A DNA stretch of 64,000 nt. Origin: Grammothele lineata. Its lineage: Eukaryota > Basidiomycota > Agaricomycetes > Polyporales > Polyporaceae. Every line of letters starts with the position of its first letter. Position 1 is the stretch's first letter. Positions 11,595 through 23,455 of this stretch are shown one piece after another. The stretch covers positions 1 through 64,000 of the forward strand of contig NDFF03000057.1 of the NCBI GenBank assembly GCA_002150815.3, written 5' to 3'. A model generated the notes under the pieces. That model worked only from the letters and a program-made list of their open reading frames with translations. It did no database searches and had not been told where the DNA came from. The translations under genes and the position numbers were made by a program.

Positions 11595-12413
11595 TTTCAG
11601 CTCAATGGTAGTCGCAGTGGGCCACGACTGCTGCCGTGTCTTGCAAATGGTTTATTCGTACTACGAGCAGAGCATCGAGATATAGTCAGTCATTGAAACG
11701 GGCACGTTTCCTCCCTGATATTTTGTCGAGCGATCCCGACGATTGGTGCGTTGACGGTCCTGGCCGTAGGACTGTTTATCGGCCCGGTCTTATAGCGATT
11801 CGGTTTCGTTCCTAGTAAGACGGGCCCTGCACCGGTCCTAAGAGGGAACCCACACGGCCTATACACCAGAAGCCCCTGCATCCTCAGTAAGATGACAGCC
11901 CAGTGTGAGATCGAGACTAGTACTATCAATTTAACTTGCTTTATTTGCGCATTCCTTTCCGCCATACGTGTCCAGAGGCAGTAGTTAGACACGCTGTGTT
12001 TGCCATTCTGTAACGGTTAAGTTAGATCAGTACTGTATTGCGAACGAAGAAGGTACCCACAGTCATCGTATAGTCCGCGCGGCGCGGTCACCGGTGCCAC
12101 AACCTGCAGTGCACATACACATGAAGTATCGCATCCACATCGAGTGAACCTCCTGCTTGGGCAATCTATCAGGCTCGAGCGTCGTGACGCAGCACCTGGA
12201 GCTCCGAAGCGGCCGGGAAAGCAGGTCGTGCAAGGAAGAGACTACGTTTGTAGCCCTAGGCCTGTCCGTGTGAGATGACGTCGTTGTACGAAAGCAACCG
12301 CCAGACGACTCGTAGCGTGGTGAAAGGCGCTTGTCGGCCCCACGATTCAACGTTCAACGTTCAACGATGGCGCCCGCCACACACCAAGCCTACTTATTAG
12401 CCTGAGGACAGCG
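11595..12413. other. Intergenic, nothing recognised
   Basis: About 0.8 kb between the dehydrogenase 3' end and the U6 gene. A short perfect triple of GTTCAAC occurs near 12350-12366. No gene seen. Confidence 0.5.
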
Positions 12414-12418
12414 AAAAA
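12414..12418 (-). terminator. Pol III T-run of U6
   Basis: Five A on the plus strand form a TTTTT run on the minus strand, right after the U6 3' region ending AATATTTA. This is a minimal Pol III terminator and defines the likely U6 end. Confidence 0.6.
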
Positions 12419-12479
12419 TAAATATTGAGACCCGTAGGTCTACCACTCCGGGAAAGCGTGTCATCCTTGTGCAGGGGCC

Positions 12480-12510
<31 letters not shown>

Positions 12511-12534
12511 TTCGTATGTCACCCCGAAGGGGAC
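12414..12534 (-). ncRNA. U6 spliceosomal snRNA
   Basis: The minus strand carries the unmistakable U6 core: AATTGGAACGATACAGAG, then AAGATTAGCATGGCCCCTGC, then AAGGATGACACGC. It includes the ACAGAGA box that pairs with the 5' splice site, the AGC catalytic triad and the start of the internal stem-loop. A 5' hairpin, GTCCCCTTCGGGGT, starts at 12534 and gives the 5' end. The 3' part after GACACGC is species-specific and ends in a T-run. The length of about 121 nt is slightly above the 100-112 nt of most U6 RNAs, so the 5' or 3' limit may be off by some bases. The core is not interrupted by an intron. Transcription should be by RNA polymerase III. Confidence 0.95.
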
Positions 12535-12883
12535 ATTGTCTGTTTGATGGAGCGGGTGACAGGCGCCAAATTTTTGCATTTTGCCGCGCCCGCGGGTACG
12601 AGGCTCGGTTAGTGCGGGCCGCCGTTTACAGTCTCGTGTACGGTTTGTATACGGAGTCTAGCGTACTGCTGGGCAGGATAGAGTTGTACAGTCACAATGC
12701 GCTCCCAAGATACCAGGAAACGGGATAGAAATATATTCGCATGAGCGCGCAAGCTCGACCTTCGACAGCACTGCGGCGATGGGAGCCGGCACTCACATCC
12801 ACACCTACACCATCTGACCAACTCGCTCATCCTCGCTCCTCCAACCCGTGCCTATTCTTCCTCCCGACGTTGTACTCCCACTC
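12535..12883. other. U6 5' flank / zinc-finger 3' flank
   Basis: About 350 bp holding the upstream region of U6 and the 3' region of the minus-strand zinc-finger gene. I did not identify a clear TATA element for U6. Confidence 0.4.
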
Positions 12884-14021
12884 TCATTCCTGATCAAACC
12901 ACTCCGCGTCCGGATCGCCCCTACACCTCCCCCCAACCCTCGCCAAATGCCTCTGATACGCGTCCTTCCTACTAAACGGCTGCCCACACCCGCCCACCAT
13001 AGTCACACCAAAGTGCTCGGCTTGGGGCATGCGCGCGACCGCGCGCGCGTCCATCCCGTACACGCGCACGGCGTCCGCGAGGGGCACCCCGCAGCAGACC
13101 CACTGCGGGCCCGGGCTGCCACCAGGGGAAGCGGAGGGGTGGCAGGTGCGGGTGTGTCGTGCGAGTTCTTGGGCGCGTCCGAAGGTTTTGGAGGGGCAGA
13201 GGGGGCAGCGGACACGGGCGGGTTGGGGGGAGGTGGAGGCGGTTGCCTGGGGTACGACGGTGGTCGTAGAGGAGGAGGACGCGGCCGCGGGGCCATGGCC
13301 GTAAGCGGCCTGAGGGGGGTTAGCAGATTGAGAGCGTCGGGGGAGTTGCGGAGAGGGAGGGATGAGGGTCGAGTAGGACGACATGTGCTCCGGCGAGACT
13401 GGGACGTGGTGAGAGGTCCCTTCTGGATATTGCGACACGAAGGGAGGGGAGGCTCCGGCGTTCAGGCGCGGGTAGCCCTGCGGGGGAGGAAGGGTAGAAC
13501 GCGTGACGTCATAGCTCGACGTGCGGGTGATCGGCAGCTGGGAGGACGGGGACATCCTGGCACCGCTTTCGCCGTAGGCGTGCATAGAGGCGTAAGTAGC
13601 ACTCCACGGAAGGGGCCCGGGAGGACTCGCGTCGATACTACTTGGAGCAGAGACCGCAGGGTTGATGGGCAGCGACATGGCGCGAGCCATGGGCAGCGGA
13701 TGTATAGTGCCGTGGGGGTTCGAAGAGATCCTAGGGCTGCCGGGATAGCTCTGGGAGGTGTGCGAAGTTTGCGCAGAGGGGAAGGTCGGGGTACGGGTTG
13801 TTACCGGTCTGCGATAGTCGCAGGCGGAAGACGATCAGGGATGAGATTTCGAGGGAAGAAGGGAGGACGTACAGCGCGAGGTGTTGAACGTCTGCGGAGT
13901 GGGTTACATCCCCGGTGCTCGAGCTCGTAGAGTGAGGGGAAGTCGAGCTAGAAGTGGTGTGAAAACCCTGCTCGCCCGAGGCGGAGGAAGGGTAGTTGAG
14001 GGAGTTCTGCTGCGGATGCAT
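12884..14021 (-). CDS. C2H2 zinc-finger protein
   Basis: Exons 14021-13873 and 13808-12884, joined by a 64-nt gtacgt...cag intron, give 357 aa. The first 240 residues are Ser/Pro/Thr-rich and probably disordered. Residues about 250-275 hold a C2H2 finger (VRCPLCPSKTF then ELARHTRTCH). A second, unusual Cys/His block follows (WVCCGVPLADA, later GGCGQPFSRKDAYQRHLAR). Similar finger pairs occur in uncharacterised basidiomycete proteins; the layout suggests a nuclear DNA-binding regulator. Without the upstream exon the frame would start at 13690, but the spliced model gives a uniform Ser-rich N-terminus. The DNA target is unknown. Confidence 0.8.
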
Positions 14022-14925
14022 GGCAGTCAGAGAGTTGTCGAATGCAGATAGGCAGCTACGACGTCTACCGTCTTATAACCTGGTGACAACACAAAGACAG
14101 CCTAGGCAGACGGATGACCTCGTGCCAGAGCAGGAGTGCCATCGAGGTAGCAGCGTGTGTGTGGCCCATCGAGTGGCACAGAGGTGCATTTCCGATTGGA
14201 ATACCAGCTCGGGGGGCCTCGAACTGATCTGCGCATGAGTGGCAGGTAGCACGAGCCAATCAGGAACACACCTACGCCAGTGTCACGTCCGTAAAGTCCG
14301 GGCGGTGATGAGGAAGTGCCTCGGCATGAGTGCGCGGTGTTCGTCTGCTTTGTAGAAGGTGGCCCAGGGCTCCAGTATTCAAGACATCGAGAACGGATCA
14401 ACCGGGGGGGGTGGGCGGGTATGTGACGATGTTTGCCACCGGGCGAGAAAAAGGAAGTCGGTGCGGTAGAGTGATAGTAGATGTCATGGCGTGGATCAGG
14501 ACATGAGGACAGGTGAAAAACGCAAGGAAGGGAAGAGCGTACGCGAGTGGCACTCCAGGCCCAGGGCAGACGCTGCCCGACGTCGACACAACATTCCGGC
14601 CACTTCGGCAACTCGGATGTCGGCCGTCGGTCCCGCGAGCGCCGTGCCGGCTCGCCCGGGCCGTGCGATGACGCCGACGAAAACCCCGGATGCGTAATCG
14701 CAGGCTCGGAGTCGCAGCGTCTGCCGGAGACCGCCGCGGGGCGTCTTGCACTGGCAGCGTCTCGCGCTCGGGCTTCATTCCCGTTCACGCCCGTTCTCAA
14801 CGGCCGACGCTCGTAAACATCCTTGATTCCGCCCGTCGTCCGCACATCGACCGTGTGTCTGGACGACATCTTTCCCTCTTACTTCCGCATCGACGTCGAC
14901 AGCCACTGGCGCGCCGCTCCTCCTA
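14022..14925. other. Divergent promoter region, no gene
   Basis: About 0.9 kb between divergent genes (zinc finger minus, Ytp1-like plus). GC-rich open frames on both strands overlap one another and match nothing. It contains a G-rich run near 14402-14418. Confidence 0.5.
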
Positions 14926-16994
14926 ATGAGTTCTATGGCACGAAGAGCTGCGACCGTAGCAGCCATCGCCTCCCTCGTCGTCGCGGCGCTCGCGCATGAA
15001 CACCATGACGAGCTCTCAGAAGAGGAGAAGAGCGCGCCAGTAGACACCGTCCTCTGGCTCCACATATTCCTCCAAGCCGCCGTCTGGGGCGTCCTCTTCC
15101 CAATAGGAATGGTTCTCGGACTCTCGCGCAGTAGATGGCATGTTCCTCTCCAGGTTCGTCTCGCGCCATGCATTTTGCGCTCTCCCCCTGACGCCTAGAG
15201 TAGAGCGTAGGGTTCGCCCTCACAATTGCGGGATATATTCTCGGTCACTCGCATGGTGGGCGCGCCTTCCTCGCGGGCGTGCACGGCAAGATGGCCAACA
15301 TCCTCTTCATCCCCATCGCCCTGCAACTCTTCCTCGGTATATACCTCAAGCTCCATATTCACGAGCAGTCTCTCAGGCCATGGGCTGTTCGTCTGCACGG
15401 CGTTGTGGGCAAGGCGTATCCTATCCTAGGCTGGACACAGATGCTCTTCGGTGCGATCGCGTTCAGGGGCTACTGTCGAGGAGGCAACCTCGGGCAATGT
15501 CTCGCGCACTACATTATGGTACGTTCGCGCCCCCATCTTCTACTGTTCATTCTTTGGACGCGCTGTTTTCCTTAGGGGAGCGGCTTCATCGCATACGGGA
15601 CCATCATGGCCATCCTCCTACTCGCCGGCGAAGCCTGGGTGCGCAGAAGCGGCCGTAGCCCCGACTGGTGGGACTCCTGGGTCATCATGCTCTGGGTGAG
15701 TGCATACATGCTGTGTGTTTCCCGGTTGCCCCGCCGACCATCGTCTGTTCCCGCTCGGTGTTGCAGGGTATCGGTATGTGTCATTTCCGCTGATGCGCGC
15801 GCGCTGGTCCGATGGCTCACTGACGAGATCATCAGTCAACACCTTTACGGAGCATCGTGGGTCGACATGGTCGGTCAAGGATATGCAGCATACGTACGTC
15901 GCGCTGACTATATGCGGTCTGACGTTGTGCTGAATGCTTGTACAGTATTTTGGGTGTTCTCTGTGAGTGTGCCGGGTGATGCCGTTTGGCGTCTCTAACG
16001 TCGCAGTCCAGGGTGGGCCGGTGGTATCTTGGGCATCTTTCTGTCACGCAACAATCAGGTGAGTTATGCGCGTTTTCTCCCTTACGTCCCCATCTGATGC
16101 GTGTTTTCAGCGATCCGTAGTGCCCGCGATCATGTCAGTCGACGACTTCCTCTTCGTTTTCCTGACATACTCATCTGGTTCGCAGCATCATTCTCACTGG
16201 ATGGGCTATGTCCGACCATGCACAAGCACTCATGCTCTCGACCAAGGTATGTCTCAACCTCGCATTTCGCCTAGATGCATACCGACTATCACGCAGGTCC
16301 ACTCAATATTCGGGTACACGCTCATGTCCGCGGGCGTCACGCGTGTCATCGAAGTGTGCTTCGTCGCCCCGAAATATACCCAGGACGTCTCGGACGACGT
16401 GCACAGCGAGCACACGCTTGACGGGAGCCGCGAAGACCCTAGCTTGACGAGTCCAACGCGGGCTTTCAGGCATTTGCCGCCATTTGTGAGTATCTGTCCC
16501 AGTGGCTTTGCATGTACGCATTACTGACATCGTTGGCAGCTTCTTGTCGCCTCAGGGTGAGTTTTGATCAGTCTCAGGTTGTTTCATGAAACTGACGCTC
16601 CCCGTCGCGATGCAGACTGCTCTTCATGTCCGCCACAGACGAAGAGATCCGGTTCGTACACGACGAGGGCATGGACCACGTCACCTACATCCTCATCATG
16701 TTCAGGTACATCTCTCCCCCACCACCCCAGCCTTCCTGCTGATCACTCACCCATTCTACCAGCATCGCCTTCTTCATGTACACCCTCATCGTCTCGCTCA
16801 TCCACCTCTACACCACGAGCGGGCGCAACGCCGCCTCTGCGCTCGGGTCTGAAGACCGCTCCGGGGACGGCGCGATCGAGCTGCGCACGCCCACGACGAA
16901 CAAGTGGTACTCGCGCGTGCCCGCGACGCCGAGTACCGCCGTGGACGTCGAGCCTGCGCGGCACGTCATCGGGGATGAGGATGAGGATGAGTGA
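14926..16994 (+). CDS. Ytp1-like multi-pass membrane protein
   Basis: Thirteen exons: 14926-15153, 15204-15518, 15576-15695, 15767-15773, 15836-15893, 15946-15962, 16012-16058, 16111-16133, 16186-16246, 16297-16485, 16540-16556, 16616-16705, 16763-16994. The product is 467 aa. It has a signal peptide, a His-rich segment (AHEHHDEL), then several membrane spans. Blocks such as [20 protein letters not shown] and VNTFTEHRG...WSVKDMQHT match the fungal DUF2427 plus Ytp1 C-terminal architecture. Yeast Ytp1 is a poorly characterised membrane protein; His-rich loops suggest metal or haem contact, but that is inference. A 7-nt exon (15767-15773) is required to keep frame. Exon 7 uses the second of two AGs five bases apart. 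The acidic C-terminus ends GDEDEDE. Confidence 0.85.
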
Positions 16995-17367
16995 GGGAGC
17001 CTGCGTATGTTTTGCTTTTGGCGTTGCTATCTGTTGTGGCGCATCCTCTGCCATTGTTGTTGTCCTCATTAGCGGTTGTTGTACGCGTCCGGTACCAGTA
17101 TATTATACACGTTTTCTATTCGCCCGCCTAGTATGCGCCACGACGCGGGCTGCATGACCACGGTACGTACCAGCCGCCCTTCGATACATAATCTTCCAAT
17201 GTGACATTTTCATGTTGCACAGCGATTGCTTCGGAACGTGAAATAGGGAATGGAGGTAGACGCCACCGGCTCGACGGGGTATCCTTGCCGTCGTCATGAG
17301 CTCATGAAATTAGGACGACGAGCCCGCGCCCCATGAGCTTCAAGCAGTCAAGACATGAATGGATGAC

Positions 17368-17441
17368 GGTTCAGCGCTGTGGCGTTGCAGTACGCCGCCA
17401 TGGGATCAATCTGGGGCACGGTTGGTTCAGCGCTGTGGCGT
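17368..17441. repeat. 18-bp direct repeat pair
   Basis: GGTTCAGCGCTGTGGCGT occurs exactly at 17368-17385 and 17424-17441. The start-to-start distance is 56 bp. It may be an old duplication; no element is attached. Confidence 0.8.
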
Positions 17442-17934
17442 CGCAAGAACCACTGTCGAGGTGGCAAGTTGCAACGCATGCTTGCGCTGACAATTCACGA
17501 TTGTCTTAGAACTAGCCCCTTCTACCGCTTTGCGGTGCCACAGCGACAAAGATTTCTTGAGGCGTAGATCGAGGCCCTCGACGCTTGACGCCACTGGTTA
17601 TTCTCTGAGCAAAAAAACAAGACATGCGTGCAGTACTCGTACATGAGCGCCCCCTCATCAGTTCGTCGTCGCTGTACAAGCCTGCTTGTCGTGGCTGCAC
17701 CATTTGCCACCAGCATGCGGCGCTTCAAGTTCGCGGTTGCGAATGTCGACGACGGCAATTGAAGTTGCGTTCATGCCCCAGGTGGCGAACAAATGAGCAT
17801 GCATCCTACAGAGACATCCGTCTTCTGATGAGTGCGTAGGAGTCTGATAATACCTGTGCCTCAGGCAATCCGAGGCGTTTTCTGGCGAGAACGAAACTTG
17901 AGGAATTCCAAGTGAACATAGAGCTTTGCTGTAA

Positions 17935-17942
17935 TATAAAAG
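17935..17942 (+). promoter_or_regulatory. TATA box of second F-box gene
   Basis: TATAAAAG, 133 bp upstream of the proposed ATG at 18075. A 5'-UTR intron probably lies between them. Confidence 0.55.
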
Positions 17943-18074
17943 CCCCTAGGGTCTCGTCGAAGTTAACTGACAACACCACCGAATTAACAACGATCTAACT
18001 ACTCCATACAACTCTGGTACGTAAGACAGTGTTCTGTCCGTGTTCTCTGTCAGCTAATACAGTTGTAGACCTGG

Positions 18075-20093
18075 ATGCCTCTCTCGTTATCAACCCCGCC
18101 TTCCCCAGAGTCAACCATGGATGGCTGTCCGTCCAGCTCGGAGCTTCCTTCAGAATGTGCAGCTTCTAGTACAGCGGAACAGACGGGTGCAAAGGTTCGT
18201 AATTGATCGTACTCTATAACCGTGCGCTGACCCACTGCCTGGCCCTATTGTCTTCCAGTACGTCGAGTCCAGTGACCCGCCATTCGCAGTAAGTAGCTAG
18301 TACTAGAAATGCCAGTACCTCGCAGGTTGACAATCCCGTTTCTATAGATGGAAACGCTAGCTCTAGAGTCTCTTAAGACAGGGGGAAACACTGCCCTTCT
18401 CTCGTTCGATGCGGCGTGTCCCATCAACAACCTTCCGCCAGAGATCCTTACCGAGATCCTTTCAACGGTCCCAGAACCTTACTTCAACGAAGGATATCTA
18501 GATGACGCTTGCAGAGGGATATTCGACACGAAAGACCTCCCTTTACTCAGACTTGTATGCCGGCACTGGAAAGAAGTCATCGCTGCAGCTAGTTTCCTCT
18601 GGACCTCGTATGCGTTTCAACAGCTCCCCGATTACACTTTCCGGCCACCCATATCCATAGCATCCCAGCTTTCCCTTCCCGGGGCCATGCTGAGTATATC
18701 ACTGAGAGGAACACTGTGCTGCGAGGACGATGCCCAACGCTGGACCTCGGACCTCCTACCACGTATCAAGAACTTTGCTGCTCTGGAAACACAGCTGGAC
18801 ACAACCTACCCCAATTCAGTCGCGTCCATGAATTTTCCAGCGCTCGAAAACTGTGCAATATTTCGGCCTAGGACTTACAGGCCCTTACGTACTGCACCGC
18901 TGCTTGCCGGCACCAATGTGTCCCTGCGAACATTGAAGCTGTTTGAACCAGGTGCTATGCCTTCGAATGGCTTCCCTGCGCTCACCCATTTGTACATCCA
19001 CCACAGAATGGCATCCGGTCTGCAAATGGGAATTCGCCCCACTTGCAGAGACTTATTAGCGTTTTTGTCGCAATGTCCACGCCTACAAGAGCTCGCGTTG
19101 GCGTGTCTGGCGGGTTGGCTTCAAGTGCTTTCGCTAGAGGAACTGGACGGCGGCCTGCTCGAGACGCTGGATTTTCCAGGACTGAAGAAGTTCAACCATC
19201 ATGAAGAAGCTCCGCCAGGGAATCCACTGCTGGTGGACAACGTAGCCAGCATCCGTCAGCTTCTAGCCTCAAAAATCTCGTTTCCTCGATCGTGCTACAC
19301 CTCCTTCGGACATATCAATCTACGCGGGCTGCTAGAAGACTGTCGCATCTTTGACCATGTGGGGAGGGCTACCCACCTCGAGATCATACGCAGTACAAAT
19401 GAAGGGCTGAGGATATTCCTCTGTTTCAAAACCCCCTTGGGCGGTGTCCCAGGATGCAAGAACGACACGCTCAGTCTCTTTCGGGATTCCGTCTTCTCAC
19501 TGGAGACGCACATCAATAAGCGCACGAGCAATTACCAGAAGCGTTTACGCAGGACGCGCACGACGTTCTGTGCGGTACTCCGAAGTGCATCCGTGTTTGC
19601 AGGAATACGCAAGCTATGGGTCGGATACGAGATGTGCTGGCTCTTCAATGCGTCAGCGCCCGTCCTGGAGAACCTGCCGAACCTACACACCCTGTTCGTG
19701 TTCCACGTTGACGATAAATCACCAGTGACCGTGGACGACATACTGGGGGCTCTAGACGTCAGAGCTAGAGCCCAAGGAACAGGCGCTCGTGAGGTCGCTT
19801 GCCCCAAACTCGCGTTCCTTGGCGTGTCAGGTTGCAGAAGCGGAGAACGTGATGCTGATTACGTGCGCGAGGTGGTGGCTGCGCGGAAGGCAGCTGGATA
19901 CCCCGGGTGCCGGGTTACAGTGGGATACTGGAAGACCACACCAGGGCCGGAAGTGTCATGGGACTATGTTGTCCGGGATTACGACGTCGAAGGAAGGTTG
20001 GTGGAAACACTTCGCGGCGATCAACCAACCAAAGCTCACTGGACAACACTGGGGCGAGAATGGGACCAAGTCGCTGAGGATGGAGAGAATTGA
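18075..20093 (+). CDS. Agaricomycete F-box protein
   Basis: Exons 18075-18194, 18259-18288 and 18348-20093 join in frame to 631 aa. The N-terminal 50 residues are Ser/Pro-rich. NNLPPEILTEILSTVPEP is the F-box core (about residues 78-95), followed by LPLLRLVCRHWKEVIAAASFLW, the second half of the box in the form typical of mushroom-forming fungi. The rest (about 500 aa) contains leucine-patterned segments like the LRR-type F-box proteins that are highly expanded in agaricomycetes. Predicted role: SCF substrate receptor with unknown target. The large third exon also has its own ATG at 18348, so a shorter 581-aa form is possible. The 30-nt middle exon is supported by both splice phases. Confidence 0.85.
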
Positions 20094-21351
20094 GAGGTTC
20101 ATGAGTAACTTGGATCTGGTGGTGGACTAGGTGGTTGCTATATAGGACTCGAGACTTCATAGGTATCATTTGTGCATCTACCAACGTTTGATCGGACTAC
20201 ATGATCAATGGAACGCAACGCTCAGAAAGTGGAGAGGTAGTAGTGCTCGGTTGAAACGGCTCACTTGTAGCTGGTCCGATCACACGTGACCGTTCACCGT
20301 GGGCTGTTCGATACCTGAAGAAAGGCAACACATCATGGCAGTATGACTGAGGACATATTTGATTGCGATAGGTGTCGTAGTCTTGCTTTACCTCTGGAAC
20401 GGGGCGTCTGCAGACGGTCCGTATTCCCTGCAGTGCATTTTATCGTTCACCTCGGCTTGGGAGCGAGCAGACGGACGGAACTACACTGTTGAATGGTTGA
20501 ACCGACTGGTGGAGTTGAGAGATCGAACAGTCGTGCCGGACTCGGAAGGTCGGTACGAGCTCTCTGAAAGCAGGCGCGGCTGGAGCGGGCGGACCGCGTC
20601 GAGGCTGGCAAGAGCAGCCTTCCGACCTGAATTCCGAGGCGGTTGCGGCCAAGTTGCGGCTGGCGGTGGCTCCGGAGCCTCGCCGGAGGAGGCCGGATGC
20701 TGTGCCGGATCGGCAACCTAGATCGCCGCTCGTCGGGCCCAGACCTCCTCCGCGCGCTTACGTGGTCGTTTGTTGTCCTCACCTCTCTCGCGTCCGACGT
20801 CGTTTGCCAAGTCGCCTTCTGCACTTTCCGCTCGAGTAGCTAGCATGCATCCGTGCTTACGCGTAGACGTGTATAACGGTCCGTTGGAGTGAAATCGTAA
20901 CATGTATAGCCCCACTGCTTGAAGGGGCGGCATGTCTAGACTCGCGTGAGCTGTTTCACGCAGTGGGCCCATATTCCCCCGGTCCAGGCCTGCAGGCTAT
21001 GCCCCCAACGATGCATTTCCAGCGTGCACGACTCCTAGTCACAGCACCACCGTCAGGCCCGGGTCAAACAAGGTATGTCCGGTCACTCGCCTCACGTCTT
21101 CCGCCCGGTCTGGATTGCTGAACGTTACGGCTTCCGCCAGGACTCGGGTGCTCCACTTGCTGCGCCCACCGCGCGAGAGCAGGTTGTATAAAAGACTGGC
21201 GCGGGGCCGTGGAAAGGATCCGCCACACATCTACATCGGCTTCTACCAACTGCCAGCCTCATCACCAACTCTACACTATTTACACCCTGCACTACACTCC
21301 CCGCTAACTCCTACCCTAGTGCCGGAGCCCTAAGATCTCTCACTCCTACTC
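20094..21351. other. Intergenic, RING gene promoter
   Basis: About 1.3 kb. A plus-strand frame at 20359-20721 looks secretory at its N-terminus but starts at TTG with no ATG, so it is not called. A TATA box for the RING gene is at the right. Confidence 0.5.
21187..21194 (+). promoter_or_regulatory. TATA box of RING gene
   Basis: TATAAAAG, 158 bp upstream of the ATG at 21352. Confidence 0.5.
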
Positions 21352-22545
21352 ATGCCGACCTGCATCATCTGCCTGAGTGACCTCAAGGATCCTGCTGCGC
21401 TTCCGTGCGGTGAGTAGCACACACCTTATTTTGAGTTCGCGCCGGGCTTATCCAATCCCCCTCTCGCAGGCCACGTATTCTGCTACACATGCATCACCCG
21501 CCTCATCCGCTCCACTACGCCCTACGCGAGCAGCCACTTCTGCCCGACATGTAAACAAGTCTACACCATCAGTACGCCAACCCAGCCCGCCTTCCTCTCA
21601 CAGTCCTCCTGACGACGCGCTCGCAGCCAACGTTGACCCGCATCTCGTCCCTCACCACCTCCGCGCGTACGTTACGCCTTCCGTGCGCCGGCTTCAGCTC
21701 GAGTATACCCTCCCCGCTCCTGGCAAGGCCTCTCCCCCGTCAGCGGCCGAGCTCCAGCGGCTCCTCGCCGAGAACGCATCACTCCGAACGTGCTCCTTCG
21801 TCTGGCGGAAGCGTGCGGCCGTACATGCCGCTGCAACGTTGGGCCTGGTTGGCCTCGCGCGTCTAGCGCGCGACTACGGGCTACAGATGCGCAAGGAGCG
21901 CGATGAGCTCGAGAAGAAGTGCGAGGACCTACAGAGGATGTACGACGAGAAAATGTGAGTAGCGCCGTCTTTCACCGACTCGGTCCCGTCCATTCCGCTC
22001 ATTGTGGCGTTCCACTCAGGGCATCGTCTTCCAGCTCCATATCAACCCCGCCCGACACGCCCTCGGAAGCATCCCCGCCCCACCACTCTCATTCCCATCA
22101 CGGGCATTCGAGCATCAGCCGCTCGCCCTCCCCGCCGCCACGCCTCCCGCACATCGCCGACCTCATCCGCACGCCGCCTATGGAACAACACATCCCGCCT
22201 AGCCTCTCCCGTGCACGCACCGCCTCGCGCTCCCCGTCTCATTCCAAGAGCCCGCTCGCTCCCCTCCACCCTTCGCTCTACCCCCTGCCATCGCCCGCAG
22301 CGTCGGACTCGAGCTTCTGCTCCGAGTGCGAGGAGTGCACGAGCGAAGGTGGGAAGCGCAAGCGGACGCCCAGCATGGACGATGACGACGACGAGGTGGA
22401 GGAGAGGCCGATCAAGCGGTCACACTCCGAGTCCCCGAGCTCCGTCCCCATGGTCGTCGACCCAGAGGTGGCTATGGCGGCGCCCGTACCGCTCGGTCCC
22501 GAACGCGCTGTCGCGAGCTATCTGGAAGGGACACTCGCGATCTGA
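21352..22545 (+). CDS. RING-finger protein, candidate E3 ligase
   Basis: Exons 21352-21409, 21470-21571, 21627-21954 and 22020-22545 give 337 aa. The first 50 residues are a C3HC4 RING: CIICLSDLKDPAALPC, GHVFCYTCITRL and FCPTCKQ, with the GH split by the first intron. A predicted helical and coiled-coil segment follows (about residues 85-165, ending RKERDELEKKCEDLQRMYDE). The C-terminal half is Ser/Pro-rich with a KRKR-type basic cluster, an acidic DDDDDE tract and a Cys pair, suggesting a nuclear protein. The RING at the extreme N-terminus, starting three residues from the Met, supports the start. Substrate unknown. Confidence 0.85.
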
Positions 22546-23455
22546 CGTCCTCCACGAAACAGCGGAACACCCTCGAACTCCAGGGGCTGCCGTCGCCACA
22601 CGTCATCTTCCCAACTTTCCCCGCTCGGTACCGCGGGCCCGTGGCGTTTGGCCTCTGAGCCGCGCCCGGGCGCGATGCGCGTATTCCGTCTCCAAGCCTG
22701 CAAAACCGCCCGCCCTGACTTATTCGCATTTTGTATACTCGGACCGTTGTCTTGGCCCGATGCCCGTACTCCACCCCCGCCCCGCCCCTTTCCAGCCCAC
22801 TCCAGACATGCCCTCTCCACCTCGTATATACTGTACCGTCCCCGCGATGCCCGCGCCCCTGCTAATGCCCTGCTCTGTGCTTCCGAATTGTTCCGTATGA
22901 TCCCCGCTCTGCTGTTGTATTTGTACCTGCTTCACAACACACGACATGTGCATCTTCTCCTGTATCATACGCCACACACCCACATTCGTCTACAAAGCCT
23001 GATGGCACCCGCCATCCGTACCACGCTCCTTGTTGACTGCCGCCGACTGCCGCAGTCTCGATCCGATAGCCTTCATCCCTGTATTGCGATTGCACGCACG
23101 ATAGTCCTCGGGCGACCTGAACGTCATAACATCACAGTGACCCGTTTAATGCCGCCGACCATGCGGTGCATATCCGCCTCCACAACGGTCGAGCCAGCGT
23201 CGGTCTGAGGCCAGAGCTCCTAGTCCCGCCTCGCCCGGTCCAGCTGTACTCGTCATCTATCCTCTCATGCATACTGGAAACTCGTACAACATACGCTGTG
23301 ACATCCTGATTCCTGGTTATACTTCTCTACCGAACGCCTCCTTGCGATCCCGCACCGCACACACAGCTGCCACCCGTACCATATCTTCGTCCCATCGCCC
23401 GAGTTCTCCCGCCCGCCCTGTGTAGCCGGATCGTCCCCAACCCCGTACCCATCTC
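22546..23455. other. Convergent 3' regions, no gene
   Basis: About 0.9 kb between the stops of the convergent RING and Vps25 genes. Contains overlapping short frames only; probably 3' UTRs. Confidence 0.5.

Larger units (their letters stand above)
16995..18074. other. Intergenic, F-box promoter
   Basis: About 1.1 kb. It contains an 18-bp direct repeat (listed) and, at the right, a TATA box and a probable 5'-UTR intron (gtacgt at about 18018 to ttgtag at about 18067) ahead of the second F-box gene. No gene seen in the remainder. Confidence 0.5.

Noticed and set aside
12848..13930. 360-aa plus-strand frame
   Set aside because: Antisense to the zinc-finger gene, Gly/Arg-rich, no domain.
20359..20721. 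120-aa frame with a signal-like N-terminus
   Set aside because: It begins at TTG and has no in-frame ATG; the C-terminal part is Gly/Ala/Arg low-complexity.
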